Source of the DNA: Mesotaenium endlicherianum | Lineage: Eukaryota; Streptophyta; Zygnematophyceae; Zygnematales; Mesotaeniaceae | Assembly: GCA_009602735.1 (NCBI GenBank) | Contig: WELA01003692.1 | Location: 112,700 to 154,883 of the forward strand | DNA length: 42,184 bases | Direction of reading: 5' to 3' | Shown: positions 1 through 11,022 of the stretch, one piece after another | How positions within the stretch are numbered: position 1 is the first letter of the stretch | Layout of the letters: every line of letters begins with the position of its first letter | Translations under genes and position numbers: made by a program | Notes under the pieces: model-generated | Database searches by the model: none | What the model saw: the letters and a program-made list of their open reading frames with translations, nothing else | What the model was told of the DNA's origin: nothing

Positions 1-2
1 GG

Positions 3-1286
3 GGGGGGAGGGAGAGGGGAGAAGGGGGGGCGGGTAATCGCGCGGCCACGGACCTGCAGCGCCTGCTGGGCCGCCAGCTGGCACTCAAACTGCGCCTGCA
101 TGTGCCTCCTCTCCCTCTCCAGCTCCAGGCGGCTGTCGCTGGGCACGCCAGCGTGGTGGTAGAACACGGCATCCCCCAGCCTCTCCACCACGCTCTCTCT
201 AAAGCCCATCCTGAGGGCCTTGTCAAAGCCATCCCCCCCGCCAGGACCCTGCAGGCCCAAGAGGCTGCCAAATGGCGAGGACGCAGGCAGGCCGCGCGGC
301 GCAGCGCCGCCCGGAAAGTCCCTTCCCCAGCCGCCGCTGGCGTGAAGCCAATCTGAAGTTGAAGTGGGCGGCACAGCTCCTGTCTGGTGCTGATGCTGCT
401 GCTGCTGCTGGTGGTGCTGCTGCTGGTGCAAGTGCGGGTGAGGGTGCTGGAGAGTGGGCAGGAAAGTGCCACCTGGCATGTTTCTGCTGTTCCCGGGCGG
501 CGCACCCGCCGCGCGACTTGCAGCAGGGCCTTGCAGCCAGAATGCTAGCGATGCCTCGTGCAGCGGGCCGGCGAGCGGCACGTTGCCACCTGGCGCCGCC
601 CGGTTGGATGCAGGCCTATGGTCGTCGAGAGGCGTGTGCCTGGCATCATATAGCACATTGTTCAATGCAGCTGTGGATCCCGGCCCTACTCTGGGGGCTT
701 GCCCCCCGTTCATCATCGACGGCCCTGATGGCGCCGATCCGGGAGGCATCGAGGGGCTCCAGGGAGCGCCAAGTGTCTTCGCCGGCTGGCCCAGCATGCG
801 CGCTATTTCTGACATTAGCTTCGTCTCCGTGAACTTGAACCCTTGCGGTCCCCCCCCCTGCAAGCAGTGACGTGGCTCCAAGTCCTGCTGACTCACGGGC
901 TGTCTGTGGCTATGGCCGAGGCTGTGCCCCTGCCCCAGGGTATCAGGCCTACTGGAAGCCCCCCTGAGCCAATCCCAGGCTGCGTTCACACCAGCCGGAG
1001 CTCTCTGCCCACCCAGCCCAGTCTCAGACAGCTGAAGCCCAACTGCAGCACCTGCTCTTAGGCAGTGGTCCATAGTGGGGCCAGCAGTTGACCCTGGGAA
1101 GGCTCCCTGGTCAACTGGAGTTGACCTGATCGCAGCCCTCCCGGACCTGGTGGAGGGCATGTTCAAGGAGGGACCGTTTCTGTCTCCCGACAAGGCCACT
1201 GTCTCCAGAATTGCCAGGAGGACTTTTGCTGCGTCCCCTGTCAGTTGCATGCTGTCCCCAAGACCTAAAAGCGACCTGCAGTCCAT
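3..1286 (-). CDS. Unrecognised Gly/Pro/Ala-rich protein with His/Gln tract, partial at left edge
   Basis: The minus frame is open from an in-frame stop at 1302-1304 to the window edge, so at least 428 codons follow the ATG at 1286. I chose this ATG because it is the first Met after the stop. A long open frame with no stop and a changing amino-acid character argues for coding. From the N-terminus it has a short hydrophobic helical stretch (LTGDAAKVLLAILETVAL, about residues 17-34), a long Gly/Pro/Ser-rich linker, a His/Gln-rich tract (about residues 279-301), and a Glu/Arg-rich likely coiled coil ending in LAAQQALQ (about residue 411). A possible splice donor (CAG then GTCCGT) lies at 54, and a possible acceptor (CTTGCAG) lies at 859-865, so part of the frame may be intronic. 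I do not recognise a family. The plus-strand frames here are shadows. Confidence 0.55.
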   Translation of the reverse strand, partial: MDCRSLLGLGDSMQLTGDAAKVLLAILETVALSGDRNGPSLNMPSTRSGRAAIRSTPVDQGAFPGSTAGPTMDHCLRAGAAVGLQLSETGLGGQRAPAGVNAAWDWLRGASSRPDTLGQGHSLGHSHRQPVSQQDLEPRHCLQGGGPQGFKFTETKLMSEIARMLGQPAKTLGAPWSPSMPPGSAPSGPSMMNGGQAPRVGPGSTAALNNVLYDARHTPLDDHRPASNRAAPGGNVPLAGPLHEASLAFWLQGPAASRAAGAPPGNSRNMPGGTFLPTLQHPHPHLHQQQHHQQQQQHQHQTGAVPPTSTSDWLHASGGWGRDFPGGAAPRGLPASSPFGSLLGLQGPGGGDGFDKALRMGFRESVVERLGDAVFYHHAGVPSDSRLELERERRHMQAQFECQLAAQQALQVRGRAITRPPFSPLPPP

Positions 1287-1304
1287 AGAGGCAAAAGGGC
1301 TTCA

Positions 1305-2734
1305 ATTCGCCCCCGCCCTCCCCTGCCTCCTCTGATTTAAAGCTTCTCCTGTCTCATACAACCTGACGCTCTTAATACCTCGCAGAGGAGCTGTCTTCAT
1401 CAAGAAACCTCGTATGCACTCCTGAACCTTCTCTACTCACGAGATAATTACGGCTTATAGCTGGTCAATACATGCTTACTACCTCTACATCATAGCAGCA
1501 ACTATTACTCTACTGATTGGAATCCAGATTACCTCGCTCAATACAACACAAAGCAGGAAAAGCGCTTAAAATGATGGCCGCCTCCCATACCATGGCACAT
1601 CATGAATCACTAGACTTATGCTACCTTCGTTCTTTGATAAGAGTTCTTCAGTGCCTTGCCCATATCCTTGTATACCTGGTGCCATGAACTTTTGAGAAGT
1701 TCTAAATGTGTTGGTCTAGGTCATTCAAATTATGATAGTCGTTTGCTCGAGAAAGGAGACTTAGGCTCTTGACCAGCATTGACTTGTAGGGCGCCCAGGT
1801 ATACATTACCCTGTGGCCGCAAATCATAGTAGGATTCCACACACCCCAGCAAAACCTGCGAAAGACAGGTACAATCTCAACGACAAATCTCTGCTTCTTC
1901 AGTCACCATCACACCAGCTTTAACGGAACGGCAAACGGGTGTAAAAAGTTCACTAAGAGCAGTTACGCAACGGAGCAATATGGGCAAGGGAGCTTCTGTT
2001 GTGATCGGTACTAGGTGGTGGTAGCCTGCAATATCATATTGAACAGCTTCGCGACTACAGGATGACATCACGAAACGCGATGAGCATGACATCACACGAA
2101 ACATGATGCTTTGTCTCTCGACTCTCGACTCTTTGAATTGCTTTTAATAGACTGTGGACTCTGGAGTCTACGACTCTACTGGTCTCCGACTCTCCGTGAA
2201 AGTCTCTGGAGTGCAGATTCAACAATGTCGTCCTGTCAGGAGATGGTCAAGTCTCGACATCCCGACAAGCAGCAGTGCCCGGCAGCCCGCAACAGAAATG
2301 TTCAAAGATGGCAATTATATGTATATATTTGCTGGGGGCATCCCGTGTAGAACAGACCAGTCCACATCCAGCCGGCCCTGTCGAGCAGATATGGACAAAA
2401 GTTGCCTCTATTATCAAGGGCGTTCAATTGCTATCATTCTGCTGTCATTCAATGTAGTGTAGAGTCTAGAGTTTAGACGAGTGCATGCATGTATATAGAC
2501 AATGCTACCAGTAATGGGTACCACAACGGAAATGACATCGACATGTGGTCGAGCCAGGTCGAGCTCCGGAGTCTCATTGTGCGAGCACTACGTATGCTTA
2601 CGGAGCCCGAGTGAACCGGGGAAAAATTACCAAAGTAGCACTCCAACCTTTGTTTTTTCTACAAATAGAATTCCCAAGTTTCGTTATTACAAAACTAGCA
2701 CTCGCGCATGTAAGGCGAGTCCACGTAGGTTCTA
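1305..2734. other. Intergenic, no gene seen
   Basis: I see no frame with coding character on either strand. Around 2115-2215 the sequence repeats GACTCT/GACTCC-like words, which is low-complexity sequence and not a regular array. It could hold the promoter of the minus-strand gene at 1286, but no specific box is recognised. Confidence 0.4.
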
Positions 2735-3477
2735 CATGATCATATGACGTGCCACACGAATTCGCACGCGACCCTACCTGACACACCACTTCTCTCTTTC
2801 GTTTCCAAAATCGACCACCACCACTTTTCCATTTGCCCAATTTCACGAACCAAACTACCTAAGGACGCCCAAAAATTGGTCCACAGGTATTTTCGTGACC
2901 TATTTCTGCGCCTTTATTTTCTAACCCTATATTTTCTTGAGAGACTATATTCATTGCATTCTCTGCAGGTAGGAACGTAATCACAAGTAGCTAATTGTAG
3001 CGGCTGAGTCAAGTGGTTAGTTACTCTGGCACATTGCCATTGAGGTTGCCTGTGGCTATCCTTTCCTATTTGTAAGCATGTTGCAGCTATTTTAACTGCG
3101 CATCCGTGGGAACATTCCTCACGTACTACAATTAACCGCCACGTTTCACCTACATTTAACCACCACGTTATACCTACATTTAACCACCATAAGAAGTACC
3201 TAGTTGACCCGCCGAGGTTTAGACCCAGCTATGGAGTTCAAAAAGTTGTCTTCGATTTGGAGGCGCGGCAAAGCGGTCAATACCTTCAAAGAGTTTTGGA
3301 GAGTAAAATGAAGGTAGCGACAATGTGTCCACCCGAAATTTGGCGTCCTTGGGCAGTTTGGATCGCGAAGGTGGGTCAGTTACAAAAGTGGAGGTGGAAG
3401 ATTTTGGAAACGAAAGAGAGAAATGGTGTGTCAGGAAGGGTCGCGTGCGAATTCGTGTGGCACGTCATTTGATCATG
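2735..3477. mobile_element. MITE-like foldback element with long inverted repeats
   Basis: The sequence starting CATGATCATATGACGTGCC at 2735 returns in reverse complement ending at 3477. The match can be followed by eye for about 150 bases on each side (2735-2895 against 3315-3477), with scattered mismatches and small gaps. The centre (about 2945-3280) has no coding frame but contains a short tandem repeat. Long inverted arms, small size and lack of coding sequence fit a non-autonomous DNA transposon. I see no clear target-site duplication, so the exact ends and superfamily are uncertain. Confidence 0.6.
3132..3190. repeat. 24-bp tandem repeat, about 2.5 copies
   Basis: The word TTAACC(A/G)CCA recurs at 3132, 3156 and 3180, a period of 24 bases, with CCTACAT between copies. 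It lies inside the foldback element. Confidence 0.7.
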
Positions 3478-4049
3478 ATGAAAGGCCCATGAACCAACGA
3501 CAGTTGGAAACATTGGGCACCAACAGCAGGCAAACAGCCCACTTTCATATTTCGGGCCATTTTTTGAGTCCAGTAACTGCAGGGTAGCAGCAAGCTACAG
3601 ATGGTCGAAGTGTGTACAAGCTGCGTAAGAGTATTGTTAGGAGAAGTGCGTGAAAGTGGCCAGGAGCTTCTGAACTGTCGCTATCGGTCATTATTTTCAT
3701 ATAATTCGACACAATTCTCGTGTTCAATCTCTTTCTACATGGTGCACCATAAGCTGGCCTGAAGTGGCCCTGGCCCCAAACCAGCCCAGAGCATACGAGC
3801 ACTAGCTGCCGATGGGCATCCAGACGGGAAGAAGCTGAACCCGGGATTTTCTAAGCAAGGCATGTGAAGAAGCTGAGAGAAATATGCGCATAAGTGAACT
3901 CCACTCCACGTACAGCCGTTCAATAACATCCCAGTAGCAGGAAGCTTCATAAAATGTGTTTATACGCATATTTGAAGAAAGAAAGGAACACCAAAAAGAG
4001 CTCCTTTGTGCCTATGTGCCCCTGGACCCTCCCGTGGCCCGCCTGGCAG
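3478..4049. other. No gene recognised; possible intron or upstream part of the BASS fragment
   Basis: No exon of the BASS N-terminal half can be recognised here. The ATG-containing frame at 3954 runs into the BASS exon, but residues before 4050 do not look like the family, and a splice acceptor (CTGGCAG) sits exactly at 4049. Confidence 0.4.
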
Positions 4050-5131
4050 GTCGTCCTCCTGCCAGTTGTCACCAGTGTGGCCGCCACCCACTACTTTCCC
4101 CGGGCAGTGAAAAAAATTTCCATCGTGGCCCCTCTGGTGGCCGTGCTCACGGTCGCCGCGATGGTGGGCTCTTCCATCGCCAGCAACGCGGCCGCCATCC
4201 GCGTGACAGGTGGCAGCCTGGCGTTTGCCGTCCTGTGCCTCTACGGCGGGGGCTTTGCGCTAGGGTTTGTGATGTCTAGGATCCTAGGGTTTGACCCCCC
4301 GACCTCGCGAACGATCTCGATCGAAGTTCCGCATGCAGGTGAGCGGCGCGAGTACCTCTTTTTCCGTGTCGCGCGTGACGCGTCTCCCTGTGGGTGCTCG
4401 TGCGTTCCTCTCTGTTTGTGTTTGCTGCTCCTTGTTCTCCGTCGTTCCCTTCTAAGAAGCTGACCCCCCTCCCCCTCCCCCTCCCCCTCGCNCTGGCCCC
4501 TGCCCCCTCCCTGAATTTGAAAGGCGCAACTTATGATAAAAGCGAACATATGCTTGGGGGATTGTCTTTGCCTGTGTTCCCTGACCCACGGCCGAAATTG
4601 CTCCTCCACACCCTTCACCCACTGCTCTCAGGCATGGCTGCATTCTCAGGCATCGTGTCGAAGGAATCTCATGTCTGCAATTCTCTTGAGCTGCAGTTGG
4701 ATCATATAGAGTCTAGACCTTAAATCACGTAGCCCTTGGATTCTCCTCCGTGCTATAAATTGTACTATATGTCAAAATTGTGCCCTTGTAGCCTTGTGTT
4801 TTGTACAAAAAATCCGGCACTGTTGCCTTACAAGGCACAAACGTAGAATGCTGCAGTGTCCATACAAGCTACAATCATGTTTCGCAGTATGAGAAATGGC
4901 TCAACGTATGACGTCTTCTTGTCGATTGCTTCGCTTTGTCTTGGTGGCCAGAATTTGGTCCTAGGTGTTGTGTTGGCGATGCTGATTGCGGCCCCGTGCG
5001 CCGCCTCCTCCCTTTGCCACTCAATCGTCGGCAGCTTGTTGGCCGCATTTTGGCGACTTCAGAGTGAACGGGAAAGTCGGGGAGCCAAAAAAGTTGTACA
5101 TAAAGGGGTAGGTAGCCTGGGGATTCCATGA
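4050..5131 (+). pseudogene. BASS-family (bile acid:Na+ symporter-like) carrier, C-terminal exons only
   Basis: Exon 4050-4338 begins after an acceptor (CTGGCAG) and encodes VVLLPVVTSVAATHYFPRA..., ending in TSRTISIEV. This block is typical of plant/algal BASS plastid-envelope carriers. A good donor (CAG then GTGAGC) follows. The next exon, 4952-5131, starts after GGCCAG with NLVLGVVLA and continues into APCAASSLCHSIVGS, the last membrane segment, ending at TGA. The family has about 9-10 membrane segments; only the last part is here. Two oddities are visible. The exon junction is out of phase by one base, because the expected GMQN motif reads as PHA unless one base near 4329 is extra. The second exon also lacks several residues (an HF..PL-like stretch) between VLGVVLA and APCA. 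It may be a decayed gene copy or contain a base-calling error. BASS members move pyruvate or other organic acids with Na+; the substrate here is unknown. Confidence 0.65.
4461..4497 (+). repeat. CCCCCT-type simple repeat with an ambiguous base
   Basis: A polypyrimidine run of CCCCCT units lies in the BASS intron and carries an N at 4492. The intron (4339-4951) otherwise shows nothing coding. Confidence 0.8.
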
Positions 5132-5398
5132 GTTACTTTCTAAGATCAGCGGAGGACCATATCAGTTGCGTTACTTATAATCAATGGCAACGTGTAGCTG
5201 ATTATCTATACCTGACGAGAGTTCACCATTAATATAAATTCGTCACAAGTGATTTATTCCAACATCTGTTCAATTGTCACTAGTTGGAAGGTTTTTGGGT
5301 CATATTCACTTGACGGATTTGTAAGCTTGCATATGAGGAGAGTGTGGTGCTCATCTCTTTCCACCACCGATTGGCTGGCAACCTTCTCTACTTTTTTA
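5132..5398. other. Short spacer before the truncated copia element
   Basis: No LTR or primer-binding site of the copia element is visible here, so the element's 5' part is missing. The open frame from 5249 lacks retroelement character until about residue 50. Confidence 0.4.
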
Positions 5399-8300
5399 AT
5401 TGGCCACATCTCCAGGAACTGCACTCAAAAGAGAGAAGGTACCACCGTCGTCTCCAACATGGAGAATGCTCATGCTATGACCATTGAGGAGGCATGCGTG
5501 TGTGATGGGCACGATAGAGATGCTTGGTACATTGACTCAGGGGCATCCGTGCACTCTACGCCACGCAGGGATATCTTGCTCGAGTATAAGTCATGTGAGC
5601 CCATTCCTATTCGTGTAGGAGATGGCAATATTCTTTATGGAGTTGGTACAGGAAAGGTGGAGTTGGTAGTACAGGTTGGCAAGGAAGAGTTGCTTTTCAC
5701 GCTAGAGGATGTCTTGCATACACCACAGCTTGTGAAGAATTTGTTCTCGGTGCCTAAAACTACGTCTTTGGGCAACAAGGTGATCTTTGAAGGGTCAGAG
5801 TGTAGAATACTCCACAACAAGGGAGATATAGCAGCTGTAGCTGTCAAGCCTGACAGTAGAGGAAGTATATTTCAAGTGAAGGGTCAGGCTAAGCTTGTTT
5901 CTACTTGCCTGGCACAGGAAACAGAGGTTAGCCAAGTATATTTGGCCCAAGGAGATGCGAAGTTGAAGGGAGACATCAACTTTTGGCACCAAAGGTTAGC
6001 ACATGCAAGTGAACAGAAGCTGAAACAAATGAGCAAGGACAAGGAGAGGGGGTTACCAGATTTTAGTGGGCAAACGCTTGAGTTTTGCAGAGGGTGTCAG
6101 ATGGGTAAGCAGACAAGGATAGCATTTCCAAAGGAGGGAGCTACAAGAGCCACAAAAGTGCTGGAGTTGGTACATTCGGATGTTTGGGGGCCAGCTAGTA
6201 TACAAGCAAGGAAGACTTTGCATTCATATTATGTAACATTCACAAATGACTATTCTAGGAAGTTAGAGGTTTACTTCATGAGGACCAAAGATCAAGCATT
6301 CGAGAAGTTAAAGGAGTATAAGGCTATGGTAGAGAAGCAGTGTGGGAAGAGCATCAAAACACCAAGGACAGACAATGGGAAAGAATATGTCAATGGACCC
6401 TTCAGCAAGTTTTTGGCGGATTAGGGAATCAAACATCAACATACAGTGGCGTACTCACCCCAGCAGAATGGAGTGGCGGAAAGATTGAACAGGACGTTGG
6501 TGAACTCGGCAAGGTCAATGATATTTGCTGCTGGTCTCCACCCTAGCTTGTGGGTGGAAGCTGTGAAGACAGCTACTTACGTGTGGGCTCGATTACCCTG
6601 AAGTGCTCTTGATGGGGGGGTTCCAGAGGAGCTATGGAGTGGCAAGAAGGTGTCTGTTGATCAGCTGAGGGTGTTTGGCACAGAGACTTGGGCGCACATC
6701 CCAAAGGAGAAGCGACACAAGCTGCAACCGAAGGCAGAAAGGTGTGTTTGCTTGGGCTATGACACTGACAGCAAGGGGTACAGGTTGCTGAGGCCAGACA
6801 CAGGAGTAGTATTTGTGAGCAAAGATGCCTTCAATGAGCGCATTATGGATCTGGGTAGCTCACAAGTGTACGATGAGTTTGCATCGGAGGATGATCTTGA
6901 GGAGAGAGTTCAACAATTACCATTACCTCTCACATCACTTGGGGAGCATGTCACATCATTTGGGGAGCAAGCACCTTCAGTCATTCAGCAGCCTGCAGCA
7001 AGGGTAGAGGTAGAGCAAAGGGAGGGAAATGAGGAAGCACAAGAGTCTACTCTAAGAGGGGAGTCCACAATTGAAGAAAGAGTTGCAAGAGGGGCTTTGT
7101 CACCAACAGGGGGAGAGGTCTCTACTAGTGGTTTGGATCCTCCTCCACGTAAGAGCTCTAGGGCACGTGTGCCAACAAAGAGGTTTGAGGACTTCATAAC
7201 CTTGGCCGAGGATGTAGCTTTGGATGAAGCAGGAGATTTTGAAGTAGCATACATGTTAGATGCTAGCGAGCCTAAGACCTATGCAGCAGCCATGGAGACT
7301 AACTCAGCAGAGAAGTGGAAACAAGCCTCAATTGTATGGGAAGTCCTTGTATGGGCTAAAGCAATCACCGAGGATGTGGAACCAAAAGATAGATAGCTTT
7401 CTACAACATCATGGGTTCATCAAGTCGGACGCCGATAGCAGCCTTTATGTTAGAGGGAAGGGAGATAGCAAGGTGATGTTGGTACTCTATGTGGACGATC
7501 TTTTACTAGTAGGGAAGAGTATGAGTGAGATTCAGAAGGTGAAGGATCTTTTGTCAGCTACCTACGATATGAAGGACTTGGGGGAAGTTGAGTTTGTTTT
7601 GGGCATTCAAGGTTAAGAGGGATAGGGACAACAGGATTATCATGCTTGGGCAGCCAGCATATCTGCAGACAATGCTAGAGAGGTTCGACATGCAAGACTC
7701 TAAGCCCATGAGTCTACCTCTACATCCTAATCACAAGTTGAGTGCGGGCATGTGTGCACAAAGTGAGCAAGAGTGGGAGATGATGTCCCAGGAGCCTTAT
7801 AGGAAGTTAGTGGGTAGTATAATGTATCTCATGGTGTGCACCCGTCCTGATATAGCAAATGCAGTAGGAGTCATCAGTTAGGAGTCATCAGTCAGTACAT
7901 GCAGAATCCAGGACCAGCACATTGGGAAGCAGCTAAGAGGATTTTGAGGTATCTTAAGGGAACACCGGATTTGTGGTTACACTTGGGAGAAACTGACAGT
8001 GTGAAGCTGGAGGGCAATAGTGATTCAGATTGGGGCGGTGACCTTGACACTAGAAGGTCAACAACAGGGTATGTGTTTACGATGGGCAAGGGAGCGGTGA
8101 CATGGAAAAGCAAGAGGCAAAAGGTAGTGGCATTGTCTTCCATGGAGGCTGAGTATATGGCAGCGTCACAAGCAGTGAGGGAAGCACTTTGGTTGAGAAG
8201 GCTACTTGAAGACTTGGGCTACAAGCAGGAGTGGGCTACCACAATCTTTAGTGATAGCCAGGGGTGCATTGCTTTGGGAAAGAATCCAGTGGAGCATAGT

Positions 8301-8409
8301 AGGAGTAAGCACATAGACATTCAATATCATAAAAGTAGAGAGTGTGTACAAGACGATAGTGTTGAGTTTCGCTATGTGAGAACTGACAAGATGATTGCCG
8401 ACTCTTTAA
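5399..8409 (+). pseudogene. Decayed copia Gag-Pol (protease, integrase, RT, RNase H)
   Basis: Domains in order: zinc-knuckle remnant GHISRNC; aspartic protease site YIDSGAS (about 5527); GAG-pre-integrase zinc motif with WHQRLAHAS and CRGC; integrase core with Asp in HSDVWGP, Asp in TDNGKEY and Glu in NGVAERLNR; RT motif YVDDLLL (about 7487); RNase H with SDWGG, SSMEAEY and SDSQG. Damage: TAG at 6422 and TGA at 6599 inside or just after the integrase core; a deletion near 7330-7345 that joins the start of RT directly to LYGKSLYGLKQ, removing about 150 residues including the first catalytic Asp; a one-base frameshift near 7605-7612; and a 14-bp duplication at 7865-7892. The frame runs to the TTAA at 8406 and resumes at 11705. 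Confidence 0.9.
7865..7892 (+). repeat. 14-bp tandem duplication that breaks the copia frame
   Basis: TAGGAGTCATCAGT occurs twice in direct succession. Removing one copy joins VGVIS to QYMQNPGP in one frame, the usual copia sequence, so the duplication is a secondary mutation. Confidence 0.9.
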
Positions 8410-8425
8410 CACTAGGTATCCCATC

Positions 8426-8459
8426 GGACCATATATGGTCCTCGGACCATATATGGTCT
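8426..8459. repeat. Subterminal palindromes of PB1, left end
   Basis: Two copies of GGACCATATATGGTC(C/T) lie at 8426-8441 and 8444-8459, 18 bases apart. The first is a perfect 16-bp palindrome. They are candidates for transposase-binding sites. Confidence 0.8.
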
Positions 8460-8696
8460 AGCTAACCTCCATTTTTCAACGCTGACCTCCAGGGTGCTAC
8501 AGTTGACCAAATGGTACAATCTATGGCTCAAACGAACCGTACAGACTTGAACCTTAGGCCAAAAAATGCAAAATGGTCTTCCGATCATTAACGACAAAGT
8601 TAGAGTCAAAAGAGTGAGGTTCAAAGTTCAGGTTCACAACGAAATTTCAAGTGAAAAGTCTGTCATACCCGAGGTCACTAAAAAGCTCTTAGAGCC

Positions 8697-11022
8697 ATGG
8701 CTTCTTCTTCAAATGCGCCAGAAATTGTTGTGGGTGGTAAATTACTCATCCCTGCCACCTTCTGGGGAGATGCATGGGCGGAAAGGACATTTGGACAGTG
8801 TTACATAGAGATTTTCTTAGTCGGAATTGTGAGAAAAGAGGTTGTGAGGACTAAAAAGGAGAACTCATGGTTCATAGAAGTGTTGTATGACAAAGAAAAG
8901 AAGCAATGGGAGGCATGGCAGGTCAGGCAATACCTATCTACTGTGCCTGAAGAGTCCTGGTTTTATTCCGAGCCGCATGTAGTTCGTTTTGGCTCGGTTT
9001 CCTCAGGGGCCTCTTTACTTGCAAATTCTAGGGAGGCTGGCAGTCAAGGTCTGATTTCTTCCTCCCAAGACCCGAACGATGACTCCCAGCCAAGGTCTAA
9101 TGATGCTGATGAGGAGGAGGAGGAGGAGGAGGAGGAGGAGGAGGAGGAGGACGAGGATACTATGAGGAAGAAGGGCAGGCCTGACACCGGAAAGGGTAAG
9201 CAGGTGCTGCTTACTGTTCCTATAGATAGAAATGAGATAAGGAAGAGGAGGAGGAAGGCCAAACTAAGTCAAAAGAAGAGGAATAGCAGCAGGTATAAGA
9301 AGGTTGCAGGTGTCAGTGATGAGGAGCTGCATTCCTCTGATGGTGAGCTGGAAGAAGAAGGAGATCCCCTGGAGGAGGAGCACCTTCGGGAAGGTACAGC
9401 TGAGGAGGAGTACAACCGGAGACCTCCAGTTCATGGTGAGAAGGATCCATGGAGGCAGCAGCCAGGTGGCTCTTCAACCTCTGGACTGAGAGGTGTCAAT
9501 TCTAAGATATTTCTGAAGTACACTCCCTTTGCTGTGCTGTGCTTGTTCATAGGCATAGATTGGTTTGAACTGCTTGTCAATGAGACAAATGCATATGCAA
9601 ACTTGAACCAGGCCAAAGATTGGAAGCCGGTTACTCTCACTGAGATGGTTATTTGGCATGGTCTTTACCTTGCCATGGCCCTGAACCCTCTGCCTAGAAT
9701 ACCTTATTATTGGAGGTCTGATACAAGTGGACCTATCAGGTTTCCTTCCTTTGGAACCTTCATGTCCAGGAACAGGTGGCAGGAGATAAAAAGATATTTT
9801 CACCTCAAGTCAAACTTGGGTAGGGAGTGCTTTCCTAAGACCTCTGGGACCTACAAGCTGTGGCAGTGTCTGCCTATCATAGATAAGTTGAGGCACAAGT
9901 TCAAAGCCCACTATAATCCTGGGCATGACATAACAATAGACGAGAGGTTGATCCCCCTTAGAAATAGAAGTTGCCCTGTGAGAGTGTACATGCCAAAGAA
10001 GCCACATAAGTTCGGTATAGAGTTGTTTGTGGCCTGTGATAGTACAAGTTACTACTGCTATGACTTCACAGTGTTTGATAAAGAGCCTGGCAGGTCACAG
10101 GTTGTTACTGTTTTAGATTTGATTGAGGGTCTGCCAGACAAACAGACTTACTCTTCTGTCCTGGACAGAGGCTTCACATCACCGACACTCTTGAAAGTCC
10201 TAGCTGAGAGAGGTCATGTAGCAACTGGCACAGTTATGCCAAATAGAAAAGTCATGCCTAAGACCCCAGATGGTAAAGGAAGTGCCTTGGTATTGCCCAT
10301 CCCAAGAGGTCAGAAAATAACCAACTCAGGGAGACTATATGGCTCTTGTGTGTGATTACCCGGGGCAGATTGCTATGGTCTGGCAAGACAAGATGCTAGT
10401 GCACTTTCTGTCCACAGCTGCTGGTCTTGAGGTGAATGAAGTTGAGAGGAGGCAGAGTGATGGGAGTTTGAAGACCATAAGTGCTCCAGACATTGTGGTG
10501 CACTACAACAAACACAAAGATGCTGTCGATCAATTCGACAAACTCTATCTGAGAGATAACTATTATGTCGAGAGTGCTGCTGTCAGCTTCAAGTGGTGGC
10601 ATAAACTATATTGGGATCTGTTTGATGCTGCCCTGGCCAATGCCTACATCCTGTACAACCTGGCCCATCCTGAGAGTGATAGGTATCCCTTCATGTTAGA
10701 TGTTGTCGCGGAGATGACTGACTTTCATGATCCACATGAGGGGAGGCGCTTTCGTTGGAGTGCGGGGCGGGCTGGAATGGACAGGTTCCTAGGGAGACAC
10801 TTCCCTGAGCACGTTCCAGGAGGCTCTAGACCAGGGTATGTAGTGTGCAGGAGCAAGCTGTATGACCTAGGCCATGAGAAGAGTAAGGTGAGGCCTAGCT
10901 ATTGGTGCGCGACGTGTGGAGTAGCGCTTTGCCCCGCGCCTTGCTTTGAGGAGTACCATACCAACAGGCACATAGTACATGTAGATAGTGGTCCCTACAG
11001 GCTGAGTAGCACTAACAAGTAG
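8697..11022 (+). pseudogene. PB1 piggyBac transposase with one frameshift
   Basis: The first frame (8697-10355) starts at an ATG in a good context (CCATGG) and the second (10339-11022) completes the protein, about 775 residues in all, longer than the roughly 600 usual for the family. The N-terminal domain carries the LLIPATFWGDAW motif. It is followed by a poly-Glu run (GAG repeats at about 9110-9150) and Lys/Arg-rich segments that may be nuclear-localising. The DDE_Tnp_1_7 core holds the expected acidic residues: Asp415 in TIDERLIPLRNR, Asp490 in VLDRGFTS, and Asp in AVDQFDKLYLRDNY in the second frame. A C-terminal cysteine-rich zinc domain (CATCGVALCPAPCF...YH) is intact. The frame changes by one base near 10325, where an extra base just before CAGGGAGAC fits; PB2 is uninterrupted at that site. 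Apart from this, the gene looks functional. Confidence 0.92.

Noticed and set aside
1..30. Poly-G at the left end and poly-C at the right end as biological features
   Set aside because: Both edges and both N bases (4492, 21211) fall in C/G-rich low-complexity runs, so they are more likely assembly limits.
3001..3060. Sequence resembling a tRNA-Ser/Leu A box (AAGTGGTTAG)
   Set aside because: No B box or stem pairing follows; not enough for a tRNA or SINE.
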